Shown here: in pieces, positions 56,051 to 64,000 of the stretch
How the letters are laid out: each line of letters starts with the position of its first letter
How positions within the stretch are numbered: the stretch's first letter is position 1
Assembly (NCBI GenBank): GCA_938075305.1
Contig: CALJGV010000006.1
Coordinates: 186,001-250,000 of the forward strand
DNA: 64,000 nt
Direction of reading: 5' to 3'
DNA from: an uncultured bacterium
Lineage (GTDB): Bacteria; Planctomycetota; UBA1135; GCA-002686595
Notes under the pieces: generated by a model
What the model was told of the DNA's origin: nothing
Databases searched by the model: none
Seen by the model: only the letters and a program-made list of their open reading frames with translations
Position numbers and translations under genes: made by a program

Positions 56051-56422
56051 TCAGAGAGAGAGGCCGCCTTCACGGGCAGCATCGGCGAGGGCCTTCACGC
56101 GGCCGTGGTAGCGGGAGAAGCCGCGATCGAGCACGACGTTGGTGACATCCTTCTCCTTGGCGAGACGAGCGATCTCGGCGCCGATCACGGCGGCCTTCTC
56201 GGTCTTGGTCTTGCCCTGGAGCTGGTCGGCGAGCTTCTTCGACGTGGACGACACCGCGCAGAGCGTGTTGCCGGATTCGTCGTCGATGACCTGAGCCGAG
56301 ATGTGCTTGGTGGAGCGGTGCACAGAGAGCCGCGGACGGCCCGAGTACTTGCCGATACGACGGCGGACGCTCTTGGCGCGCCGGTCGCGGCGCTTGTTCT
56401 TGAGTAGAAGGGTGGACTTCAT
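56051..56422 (-). CDS. rplR: 50S ribosomal protein L18
   Basis: RPRLSVHRSTKHISAQVIDDESGNTLCAVSS...DRGFSRYHGRVKALADAAREGGL. Confidence 0.95.
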   Translation of the reverse strand: MKSTLLLKNKRRDRRAKSVRRRIGKYSGRPRLSVHRSTKHISAQVIDDESGNTLCAVSSTSKKLADQLQGKTKTEKAAVIGAEIARLAKEKDVTNVVLDRGFSRYHGRVKALADAAREGGLSL

Positions 56423-56439
56423 GTTGATGCAGCCTCGCG

Positions 56440-56985
56440 TCAGCTACCGAACGACTTACCGGCCTTCCGCTTCACGTACTCGCCGTGATACCGGATGCCT
56501 TTGCCCTTGTAGGGCTCGGGCGGACGGACGGCGCGGATGACGGCGGCCGTCTGGCCGACCTTCTGCTTGTCCGGGCCGGTGAGGACGATCTGCGTGGGGT
56601 TCGGGCACTCAGCCGAGACACCGTCCGGCATTTCAATGGGGACGTCGTGGCAGAAGCCGATGTTCAGGACGACCTTGTTGCCCTGGACCTTGGCGTTCCA
56701 ACCGACACCGACGATCTCGAGCTTCTTCTCGAAGCCCTTGGTGACGCCCTCGACCATGTTGTTGACGAGGGAGCGGGTCAGGCCGTGGTAGGCGCGGGCG
56801 GCGCGGACCGCACCAGAGCCGTTGACGGTGACGCAGGCCGTGTTGCCCTCCACGGCGACCTCGACCTCGGGTCGAAGCGTGATGGAGAGGTTGCCCTTCG
56901 GCCCCTTCACGTTGACGTCGCGTCCCTTGACGCTGACGTCGACGCCGCCGGGGATGGTGACGGGTGCTTTTCCGATACGAGACAT
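56440..56985 (-). CDS. rplF: 50S ribosomal protein L6
   Basis: MSRIGKAPVTIPGGVDVSVKGRDVNVKGPKGNL...EPYKGKGIRYHGEYVKRKAGKSFG. Confidence 0.96.
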   Translation of the reverse strand: MSRIGKAPVTIPGGVDVSVKGRDVNVKGPKGNLSITLRPEVEVAVEGNTACVTVNGSGAVRAARAYHGLTRSLVNNMVEGVTKGFEKKLEIVGVGWNAKVQGNKVVLNIGFCHDVPIEMPDGVSAECPNPTQIVLTGPDKQKVGQTAAVIRAVRPPEPYKGKGIRYHGEYVKRKAGKSFGS

Positions 56986-57009
56986 TTCAGGTTCCTCGGT
57001 GCAGCGTGA

Positions 57010-57405
57010 TCAGTAGACCTCGGCGAGGAGCTCGCCGCCGACGCCAAGCTCCCGGGCCTTGCGGTCCGAGATCACGCCCTTCGGCGTGGAGACGACGTGG
57101 ATTCCCTGACCCCGGAGGACGGGCTTGAGTTCACGCTGGCCTGCGTAAACGCGGCGGCCAGGGGTGCTGACCCGCTGGATGGAGCGGATGACTTTCTCGC
57201 CATCCACGCCGTAGCGCAGGTCGACCGTGAGGGTGCTGGAGGGCTTCCCCTCCTCCACGGCGTAGTCTTCGATAAAGCCCTCGTCCTTGAGCACGTTGGC
57301 AATGCCCACGCGCATACGAGAGGCCGGCATGGCGACGCACTTACGGCCGATCAGGTTGGCGTTCCTGATCCGCGTGAGCATGTCGGCGATGGGGTCGGTC
57401 ATCAT
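57010..57405 (-). CDS. rpsH: 30S ribosomal protein S8
   Basis: MMTDPIADMLTRIRNANLIGRKCVAMPASRMRVGIANVLKDEGFI...STPKGVISDRKARELGVGGELLAEVY. Confidence 0.96.
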   Translation of the reverse strand: MMTDPIADMLTRIRNANLIGRKCVAMPASRMRVGIANVLKDEGFIEDYAVEEGKPSSTLTVDLRYGVDGEKVIRSIQRVSTPGRRVYAGQRELKPVLRGQGIHVVSTPKGVISDRKARELGVGGELLAEVY

Positions 57406-57438
57406 GGCTGTTGTTCTCCTTTGCCCTGGTGGCTGGCC

Positions 57439-57993
57439 TCAGGCCTTCTGGCTGCGGTCGATGAAGGGCATGCCGAGTTCCTTGAGCAGCATGTAGCCCT
57501 GCTCGTCGGTCTGGGCCGAAGTCACGAACGTGATGTCCATGCCCTGCTGGAACTCGATTCGGTCGAAGGGGATCTCCGGGAAGATCGACTGCTCGGAGAT
57601 GCCGAGCGTGTAGTTACCCCGCCCGTCGAGCTTGTCCTTGACGCCGCGGAAGTCGCGGATACGCGGGAGGACGACCGAGATGAGCCGGTCAGCGAACTCC
57701 CACATGCGGTCCTGGCGAAGCGTCACGGCGCAGCCGATGGGCATCCCCTCGCGGAGCTTGAACCCGGCGATGGACTTCTTGGCGTTGCGGATCGTCGGCT
57801 TCTGGCCGGTGACCGTGCCCAGGTCCCGGGCGGCGGTCTCGACCTTGGACTTGGACTCGACGGCGCCCTGGACGCCCATGTTCACGACGATCTTCTCGAG
57901 GCGAGGGATCGCGTGCAGGTTCTTGATCTCGAACGCCTCGGAGAGCTTGCTCCGGACCTCCGAGTCGTATTTGGTTTTGAGGCGTGCAGCCAT
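57439..57993 (-). CDS. rplE: 50S ribosomal protein L5
   Basis: IPRLEKIVVNMGVQGAV...TVTGQKPTIRNAKKSIAGFKLREGMPIGCAVTLR. Confidence 0.96.
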   Translation of the reverse strand: MAARLKTKYDSEVRSKLSEAFEIKNLHAIPRLEKIVVNMGVQGAVESKSKVETAARDLGTVTGQKPTIRNAKKSIAGFKLREGMPIGCAVTLRQDRMWEFADRLISVVLPRIRDFRGVKDKLDGRGNYTLGISEQSIFPEIPFDRIEFQQGMDITFVTSAQTDEQGYMLLKELGMPFIDRSQKA

Positions 57994-58043
57994 TGTGCTG
58001 GGACCGGTCGTTGTCGGTCCTGGATGGACTGGGGTGGGGTGGA

Positions 58044-58304
58044 TTAGTTCGACGCGGGACGCTTGCGCGTGCCCTTGCCGGTGGAGGGGTCGAGCAGCAT
58101 CACGTTGCTCGCGTGGATCGGGAACTCACGCTCGACTCGGTCACCCTGGGGGTTCGACTGGGTCGGCTTGACGTGCTTGGTCCGGACGTTGACGCCCGAG
58201 ACCACGACGCGATTGGCGTTGAGCATGACCTCGACGACCTCGCCGGTGCTGCCCTTGTCGTTGCCAGAGATGACGATCACCTGGTCTCCGCGCTTGACGT
58301 GCAT
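58044..58304 (-). CDS. rplX: 50S ribosomal protein L24
   Basis: [49 protein letters not shown]. Confidence 0.95.
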   Translation of the reverse strand: MHVKRGDQVIVISGNDKGSTGEVVEVMLNANRVVVSGVNVRTKHVKPTQSNPQGDRVEREFPIHASNVMLLDPSTGKGTRKRPASN

Positions 58305-58672
58305 CAGATGACCTCCTGAGCAAGCGAGACGATCTTCATGAAGCTGCGATCGCGGAGCTCACGGGCCACCGCGCCGAAGATACGAGTGCCCTTCGGGTTA
58401 CCCTCGCCGTCGACGAGGACGAGCGCGTTCCGGTCGAACCGGACGTAGCTGCCGTCGCCGCGACGGGTGCTCTGCTTCACCCGGACGATGACGCCCTTGA
58501 CGATGGTGCCGGGCTTCACCTCGGAACCGGCGATGGACCTCTTGACGGACGCCACGACGATGTCGCCGAGACCGGCATAGCGCCGGTGGGTGCCGCCGAG
58601 GACCTTGATGCACTGCACCTGCTTCGCGCCGGTGTTGTCAGCCACATCGAGGTAGGTCTGCATCTGAATCAC
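58304..58672 (-). CDS. rplN: 50S ribosomal protein L14
   Basis: [44 protein letters not shown]. Confidence 0.97.
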   Translation of the reverse strand: MIQMQTYLDVADNTGAKQVQCIKVLGGTHRRYAGLGDIVVASVKRSIAGSEVKPGTIVKGVIVRVKQSTRRGDGSYVRFDRNALVLVDGEGNPKGTRIFGAVARELRDRSFMKIVSLAQEVI

Positions 58673-59052
58673 GACTTCACCTCCTCGGAGCCGTCGGACT
58701 CACCCCCCATCGCGTCTGCCGTGGCGGCAGCCTGCACCTGGACGGGCTTCACAGCGCCGGCCGGGAGCGAGGGACGCTCGACGACGCGGACCAGGCGGTA
58801 ACGCTTGGTCTTCGAGAGGGGACGGCACTCCATGACCTCAACGCGATCGCCGGTGGCGGCCTCGTTGTTCTCGTCATGGGCGTGAACCTTGGAGTGGCGC
58901 CGGATGTACTTCTTGTACTTCGGGTGCTTGAACTTCCGCTCGACGCGGATGGTGATGGACTTGTCCATCGCGTCGCTTGAGACGATACCTTCAAGCACGC
59001 GGCGGCTGTTGCGCGCCTGCTCGGAGTTGGTCTCGGTGGTGGTGTCGGTCAT
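58669..59052 (-). CDS. rpsQ: 30S ribosomal protein S17 with C-terminal extension
   Basis: [76 protein letters not shown]. Confidence 0.95.
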   Translation of the reverse strand: MTDTTTETNSEQARNSRRVLEGIVSSDAMDKSITIRVERKFKHPKYKKYIRRHSKVHAHDENNEAATGDRVEVMECRPLSKTKRYRLVRVVERPSLPAGAVKPVQVQAAATADAMGGESDGSEEVKS

Positions 59053-59126
59053 CGCTTCGTGGCCGCCGCGAACGGGGCCATGGGCTGAGGAAGGATTCGT
59101 ATGGGTCGTCTACGCGGGGGGGTGCG

Positions 59127-59339
59127 TCACTTGGCGGCCGCGCCACGGACGCCCAGGGCGCGCTCGTGGAGGACGGTCTGGATGCGCGCAACAGAGCGGC
59201 GCAGATCCCGGACTCGGCCGGTGTTGGCGTCGGTACCCATCGAGGCGCGGAAGCGCGCGTCGAAGAGTTCCTTCTTGAGGTTCGTCATGTCGAACTCGAG
59301 CTCCGAGTCCGTCTTGGCGCGGATGTCTTCGATCTTCAT
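59127..59339 (-). CDS. rpmC: 50S ribosomal protein L29
   Basis: MKIEDIRAKTDSELEFDMTNLKKELFDARFRASMG...VRDLRRSVARIQTVLHER. Confidence 0.95.
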   Translation of the reverse strand: MKIEDIRAKTDSELEFDMTNLKKELFDARFRASMGTDANTGRVRDLRRSVARIQTVLHERALGVRGAAAK

Positions 59340-59348
59340 GTCTTTCGA

Positions 59349-59771
59349 TCAGGTCGTCGGCGTACGCCGGACCATGCGGACCTTGACGGGCATCTTGTGG
59401 GCGATGCGCTTGAACGCGAGCTTCGCCTTGTCCTCGGTCACGTTGCCGAGCTCAAACAGGACGGTCCCCGGCTTCACCTCGGCCGCCCAGAAGTCAATGT
59501 CGCCCTTACCCTTACCCATCCGAGTCTCGGCGGGCTTGGAGGAGATGGGCTTGTCCGGGAACACCCGGATCCAGATCTTGGCTGCACCCTGAGTGGCGCG
59601 GTTGGCCGCGATCCGGCTCGCCTCGAGCTGCCGGCCGGTGATCCAGCCAGCGTCCAGGGACTGGAGACCGAAGTCACCAAAGGAGACGCGGTTCCCGCGG
59701 GTGGCGAGTCCCTTGATCTTGCCGCGGAAGACGCGACGGCGCTTGATGCGCTTGGGCATGTAAGCCATCAC
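59349..59771 (-). CDS. rplP: 50S ribosomal protein L16
   Basis: MPKRIKRRRVFRGKIKGLATRGNRVSFGDFGLQSLDAGWITGRQLEASRIAANR...WIRVFPDKPISSKPAETRMGKGKG. Confidence 0.96.
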   Translation of the reverse strand: MMAYMPKRIKRRRVFRGKIKGLATRGNRVSFGDFGLQSLDAGWITGRQLEASRIAANRATQGAAKIWIRVFPDKPISSKPAETRMGKGKGDIDFWAAEVKPGTVLFELGNVTEDKAKLAFKRIAHKMPVKVRMVRRTPTT

Positions 59772-60583
59772 GCACCTCCCTGGTTGAAGGAGCCTTGGGG
59801 AGTGGCGGGCGCGCCCGGGCGCGGGCCTCCGCCGCCGCCCCCACCTCGGGGGCCGCCTCGTCCGCGACCGCCTCGGCGGCCAGAGCCACGGCGAGGTCCG
59901 CCGCGGTCGTAACGGCCACCTGCAGCAGAGGTGACGCGGTAGTTGATCTTCTCACCGCGCTCGATGTCGCCCTTGTAGATCCAGACCTTGACGCCGATGA
60001 CGCCGTAGGTGGTTCGGGCGAGCGCGGTGCCGTACTCAACGTTGGACTGCAGGGTCGACAGGGGCACGCGCCCCTCCCGCTCCTGGAGCTGACGCGCCAT
60101 CTCGGCGCCGCCCAGTCGACCATTGATCATGACCTTCACGCCGAGGGCGCCGGCCTGCATGGTGGTCTGCACCGCCTTCTTCACCGCGCGGCGGAACGCC
60201 ATCCGACGCTTCAGCTGCTCGGCGATGACCTCGGCGACGAGGCCGGCGGACAGCTCCGGACGCTTGATCTCGTGGATCGTGAGGTGGACCGTGGTCTCGG
60301 CGATCGACTGCAGCTCAGCCTTGAGCTGGTCGATGCGGATGCCCTTTCGGCCCACGAGCACGCCGGGGCGCGCCGTGTAGATGATGACGTTGACGGCGTC
60401 GCTGGTGCGCTCGATCTCGATGCGCGGGATGCCGGCAGAGCCGTACTCCTTGGCGACGTGGTCCCGGATCTTCCTGTCCTGGAGCAGCAGCCGCGCGAAG
60501 TCGTGCTTGTTGGCGTGCCAGCGGGAAGCCCAAGGCTCGATGATTCCGACGCGGTAGCCGGTGGGGTGGATCTTCTGTCCCAT
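59768..60583 (-). CDS. rpsC: 30S ribosomal protein S3 with RGG-rich C-terminal tail
   Basis: MGQKIHPTGYRVGIIEPWASRWHANKHDFARLLLQDRKIRDHV; KH domain; GVIGVKVWIYKGDI. Confidence 0.96.
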   Translation of the reverse strand: MGQKIHPTGYRVGIIEPWASRWHANKHDFARLLLQDRKIRDHVAKEYGSAGIPRIEIERTSDAVNVIIYTARPGVLVGRKGIRIDQLKAELQSIAETTVHLTIHEIKRPELSAGLVAEVIAEQLKRRMAFRRAVKKAVQTTMQAGALGVKVMINGRLGGAEMARQLQEREGRVPLSTLQSNVEYGTALARTTYGVIGVKVWIYKGDIERGEKINYRVTSAAGGRYDRGGPRRGSGRRGGRGRGGPRGGGGGGGPRPGAPATPQGSFNQGGA

Positions 60584-60619
60584 GGATGATCTCTCGTGCT
60601 AGAGGGGCGCGGGGCCGCC

Positions 60620-61036
60620 TCAGGCGCTCGCGGCCTCCGCGTCCGCGTTGGAGTCCGCCTCGAAGGCCGAGGCCTGAGCCACGATCACGGTGAGGTGCGA
60701 GGTCTTCTTGGCGTAGGGCATGGCGCGCCCCTGGGGGCCCGGCCGATACCGGAGACGGTTGTTGAGCATCGGGCCGTCGTCGGCCCGGCAGTCGCTGACG
60801 AACAGGTCATTCACGTCGACCGACTCGTCCTGAGATGCGTTGGCGATGGCCGAGAGCAGGACCTTCTTGAAGAAGGCCGCGCCGCGCTGAGGCAGCAGCT
60901 CCAGGATCTCGAGCGCATCGTTCACCGCGCGTCCCCGGATGGCGTCCGCCACGAGGCGGGCCTTCCGCGAGGAGATGCGGGCGTGGCGGTGGCGGGCGAC
61001 GTACCCACCGAGCTCCCTGATGATCTCGTTCTTCAT
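60620..61036 (-). CDS. rplV: 50S ribosomal protein L22
   Basis: ARISSRKARLVADAIRGRAVNDALEILELLPQRGAAFFKKVLLSAIANA. Confidence 0.95.
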   Translation of the reverse strand: MKNEIIRELGGYVARHRHARISSRKARLVADAIRGRAVNDALEILELLPQRGAAFFKKVLLSAIANASQDESVDVNDLFVSDCRADDGPMLNNRLRYRPGPQGRAMPYAKKTSHLTVIVAQASAFEADSNADAEAASA

Positions 61037-61041
61037 GGTGC

Positions 61042-61326
61042 TCAGCGGCCGCCCTTCTGGCCTTCCTTCTTGTTGGTGTGGCCACGGAAGACGCGCGAGG
61101 GCGCGAACTCTCCGAGCTTGTGCCCCACCATGTCTTCGTTCACGGCGACCTTCACGTGCTTACGTCCGTCGTGGACCATGAAGGTGTGCCCGATGAAGTC
61201 GGGGGAAATCGTGCAGGCGCGGGCCCACGTGATGATCGGGTTCTTCGTCCCGGCCTCGTTTTGCGCGAGGACCTTCTTCTCGAGCTTGGCGTCGATGAAG
61301 GGACCTTTTTTGATGCTTCTGGACAT
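61042..61326 (-). CDS. rpsS: 30S ribosomal protein S19
   Basis: [19 protein letters not shown]...[43 protein letters not shown]. Confidence 0.97.
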   Translation of the reverse strand: MSRSIKKGPFIDAKLEKKVLAQNEAGTKNPIITWARACTISPDFIGHTFMVHDGRKHVKVAVNEDMVGHKLGEFAPSRVFRGHTNKKEGQKGGR

Positions 61327-61395
61327 GACGTTCTGGGTGCGTCGAGCCGCGGCGACCTGGCCACTCCGAGGAGCAGCCAGGGTTCGCCAGCCGGA

Positions 61396-62229
61396 TCACT
61401 TGCGCTTACGGCGGCGGCGGATGATGAAGACGTCGGTCGGGTGATTACGGCGGCGCGTTCTTCCGCCCTTCGCGAGGACGGCAGTCGGCGAGCAGGGGTG
61501 ACGACCACCCGCGGTCCGGCCTTCACCACCACCCATGGGGTGGTCGACCGGGTTCATTGCCGTGCCGCGGACGTGCGGACGGCGGCCCAGGTGACGCTTC
61601 CGCCCGGCCTTACCGAGCTTCACGTTCTGGTGATCGGTGTTCCCGACGCGCCCGATGGTGGCGCGGCAGGTCACGTGCACGCGGCGGAGCTCGCCCGACG
61701 GGAGCAGGAGCACCGCGTAGCTGCCCTCGCGAGCCGTCAGCTGGGCCGACGAGCCGGCGGTGCGGACGAGCTGCCCGCCGCGACCCGGCTGGAGCTCGAC
61801 GTTGTGCACCTGGACACCGATCGGGATGTCACGGAGCATCTTCGCATTGCCCGGGTTCGGCTCGGCGTCGGGTCCAGACAGGATCGTCTGGCCGACCTCG
61901 AGGCCGATGGGCGCGAGGATGTACCGCTTCTCGCCGTCGGCGTAGTGCAGCAGGGCGATGAAGCACGTGCGGTTCGGGTCGTACTCGATCGTGGCAACCT
62001 TGGCGGGGATCCCGTCCTTGTTGCGCTTGAAGTCGATGACCCGGTACTTGCGCTTGTGACCACCCCCGCGGAAGCGGGCGGTGATACGGCCGTAGTTGTT
62101 ACGACCGCCGGTCTTCTTGAGGGGACGCAGGAGAGACTTCTCCGGCGTCGTCGAGGTGACCTCCTCATAGGTGAGCACGCTGCCGTGGCGGCGGCCCGGG
62201 GAGGTCGGCTTGTACTTGCGAATCGGCAT
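61396..62229 (-). CDS. rplB: 50S ribosomal protein L2
   Basis: [18 protein letters not shown]...[25 protein letters not shown]. Confidence 0.97.
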   Translation of the reverse strand: MPIRKYKPTSPGRRHGSVLTYEEVTSTTPEKSLLRPLKKTGGRNNYGRITARFRGGGHKRKYRVIDFKRNKDGIPAKVATIEYDPNRTCFIALLHYADGEKRYILAPIGLEVGQTILSGPDAEPNPGNAKMLRDIPIGVQVHNVELQPGRGGQLVRTAGSSAQLTAREGSYAVLLLPSGELRRVHVTCRATIGRVGNTDHQNVKLGKAGRKRHLGRRPHVRGTAMNPVDHPMGGGEGRTAGGRHPCSPTAVLAKGGRTRRRNHPTDVFIIRRRRKRK

Positions 62230-62268
62230 GAGACTTAGCCTTGATCAGTGGATCGAACGGGGAGCCCG

Positions 62269-62562
62269 TCAGATCACGTCGATCGTGTCGCCCTCCTTCA
62301 GCGTGACCATGGCCTTCTTCCAGTCGGGCTTCTGGCCCTTGACGTAGCCGCGGCGACGGACCTTGCCCTTCACACCGGCGGTGTTGACCGACTCGACCTT
62401 CACCTCGAACAGCGTCTCGATCGCGTGGCGGATCTCGATCTTGTTCGCATCCGTGGGGACACGGAAGTGATAGGCGTTGCGGAAATGGGTGTCCGTGGTC
62501 GCCTTCTCGGTGACGTGGGACTGCTTGATGATCTGGTAGTAGCGATCGAGGTGCTGGCTCAC
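62269..62562 (-). CDS. rplW: 50S ribosomal protein L23
   Basis: QIIKQSHVTEKATTDTHFRNAYHFRVPTDANKIEIRHAIETLFEVKVESVNTAGVKGKVRR. Confidence 0.95.
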   Translation of the reverse strand: MSQHLDRYYQIIKQSHVTEKATTDTHFRNAYHFRVPTDANKIEIRHAIETLFEVKVESVNTAGVKGKVRRRGYVKGQKPDWKKAMVTLKEGDTIDVI

Positions 62563-63209
62563 GACTCGCCTCCGTTGTTGGACGCGTCGGCGGACTTGCC
62601 AACCCGTGCGCTCAGGTGGTCGAGCGCGCCTTGCTCCGCGATGATCGTCCCACCGTTCACGACGTCGTAGGCGCAGAGCTCAGCGGCGGTGCGGACCTCG
62701 ACCCGGGGGAAGTTACGGAACGACTTGTAGAGGTTCTCGTTGCGGTCGGTGATCACGACGCAGGCCCGGTGGGTCGCGTCCAGGTCGCCGAGGACCTTAC
62801 GGGCGGAGCGGGAGGAGGGCTCTGCCCAGTCCCCGAGGTCCGCGATGACGAGCTCGCCGTCCGCGATCTTGCCCGCGAGCGCGCTGCGAAGCGCCACGCG
62901 ACGGGCCTTGGTCGGCATGTGGTAGCTGTAGTCACGGGGCTTCGGCCCGAAGACCGTGCCGCCGCCGCGCCAGATGGGCGACTTGACGTCGCCGGCCCGC
63001 GCGCGGCCCGTGTGCTTCTGCTTGTAGGGCTTCTTGTTCGTGCCCTTGACCTCGCTGCGCCCCTTGGTGGAGGCGGTGCCCTGCCGCTGGTTCGCCATGT
63101 GCATGACGACCGCATCCTTCAGGGTGCGATAGAGGACCTTCTCGCCGAAGGGCGCGACGTCCAGTTCAACCTCGCCGACGCTGCCGGCCTTGTAGCTTTT
63201 GACCTTCAT
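62559..63209 (-). CDS. rplD: 50S ribosomal protein L4
   Basis: [71 protein letters not shown]. Confidence 0.96.
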   Translation of the reverse strand: MKVKSYKAGSVGEVELDVAPFGEKVLYRTLKDAVVMHMANQRQGTASTKGRSEVKGTNKKPYKQKHTGRARAGDVKSPIWRGGGTVFGPKPRDYSYHMPTKARRVALRSALAGKIADGELVIADLGDWAEPSSRSARKVLGDLDATHRACVVITDRNENLYKSFRNFPRVEVRTAAELCAYDVVNGGTIIAEQGALDHLSARVGKSADASNNGGES

Positions 63210-63216
63210 CGGGGGC

Positions 63217-63852
63217 TCACTTCTTCACGCCCGTGCGGGCGGTCTGGACCTGGACGAAGCTGCCGTTGTGGCCCGGCACCGACCCCTTGATGAGGAGCAG
63301 GTTCCGATCCGCGTCGACGCGCATGATCTCGAGGTTCTTCACGGTCTTGCGCGAGGCGCCATAGTGGCCGCTCATGCGCTTGCCCTTGAAGACGCGGCCC
63401 GGGTACGCCGAGCAGCCGATCGAGCCAGGGGCCCGATAGTTCATGGAGCCGTGAGTCTTCGGCCCGCGGGCGAAGCCGTGGCGCTTGATGGTGCCAGCGA
63501 AGCCGCGCCCCTTGGTGGTGCCGACAACGTCGACCAGCGCCCCAGCCTCGAACACCTCAACGGTGATCGTCTGGCCGACCTCGTGCTCGGAGGGGCCGTC
63601 GAGCCGCTCCTCGCGCAGGAAGCGCTTGGGAGCCGTGCCGATGGCCTTGGCGGCCTCGCGCTGCGGCTTGTTCGAGACCTTGTCCCGAACGTCCTCGTAA
63701 CCGAGTTGGATGGCGGTGTAGCCGTCCTTCTCTTCAGTGCGCAGCTGCATGACCGTGCAAGGCCCCGCCTCGACCACGGTCACCGGGGTGACCGTGCCGT
63801 CGTCGGCGAAGAGTTGCGTCATGCCTCTCTTGCGTCCCAGAAGAAGCGTCAT
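63217..63852 (-). CDS. rplC: 50S ribosomal protein L3
   Basis: LLGRKRGMTQLFADDGTVTPVTVVEAGPCTV...GRGFAGTIKRHGFARGPKTHGSMNYRAPGSIG. Confidence 0.96.
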   Translation of the reverse strand: MTLLLGRKRGMTQLFADDGTVTPVTVVEAGPCTVMQLRTEEKDGYTAIQLGYEDVRDKVSNKPQREAAKAIGTAPKRFLREERLDGPSEHEVGQTITVEVFEAGALVDVVGTTKGRGFAGTIKRHGFARGPKTHGSMNYRAPGSIGCSAYPGRVFKGKRMSGHYGASRKTVKNLEIMRVDADRNLLLIKGSVPGHNGSFVQVQTARTGVKK

Positions 63853-64000
63853 GTCTTCGTGAGAAAGGGTTGATGGAAGCCGGTTCGACCTGAAAGCGCT
63901 GGCCCGGATTGGTTCCGGGTCAAGCGCAACGCCAGGCCACGCGGCGGAGATGGATACGTTGGAAAGAGCGAGCTCGTGCCCCCACCCAGGAAGGGAGGAG

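Overview
High-GC bacterial chromosomal segment. The gene content resembles a planctomycete-like or other deep-branching Gram-negative, but this is inferred from protein style only and was not searched. Nearly all genes are on the minus strand. Main blocks: (1) TatD hydrolase. (2) A type IV pilus/type II secretion (T4P/T2SS)-like system in three clusters: pilin, PilC/GspF, PilB/GspE, PilT, OmpA lipoprotein and prepilin peptidase coupled to three large Ig-like lipoproteins; a second PilT-like ATPase with two tandem GspC-like PDZ proteins; and pilM-pilN-pilO-like-secretin. (3) A fused PyrB plus PyrI zinc-domain aspartate carbamoyltransferase, a degenerate MnmE-like GTPase and coaX. (4) obgE-rpmA-rplU and an RNase E/G with very large disordered insertions. 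(5) An rpoN/truA/hpf/ptsN/ptsH cluster. (6) A recR-ybaB-dnaX-[SRP RNA]-tRNA-Ser(GGA)-tRNA-Ser(CGA)-tadA-tRNA-Arg(ACG) block; the SRP RNA is not in the ORF track and was recognised from its helix 8 motif. (7) An acetyl/succinyl-ornithine carbamoyltransferase-like gene and dnaE. (8) A long ribosomal protein operon (rplC to rplQ, then adk) with rpmJ (too short for the ORF track) and apparently lacking rpsN and rpmD at their usual positions. No CRISPR array, transposase, integrase or prophage signal was seen.
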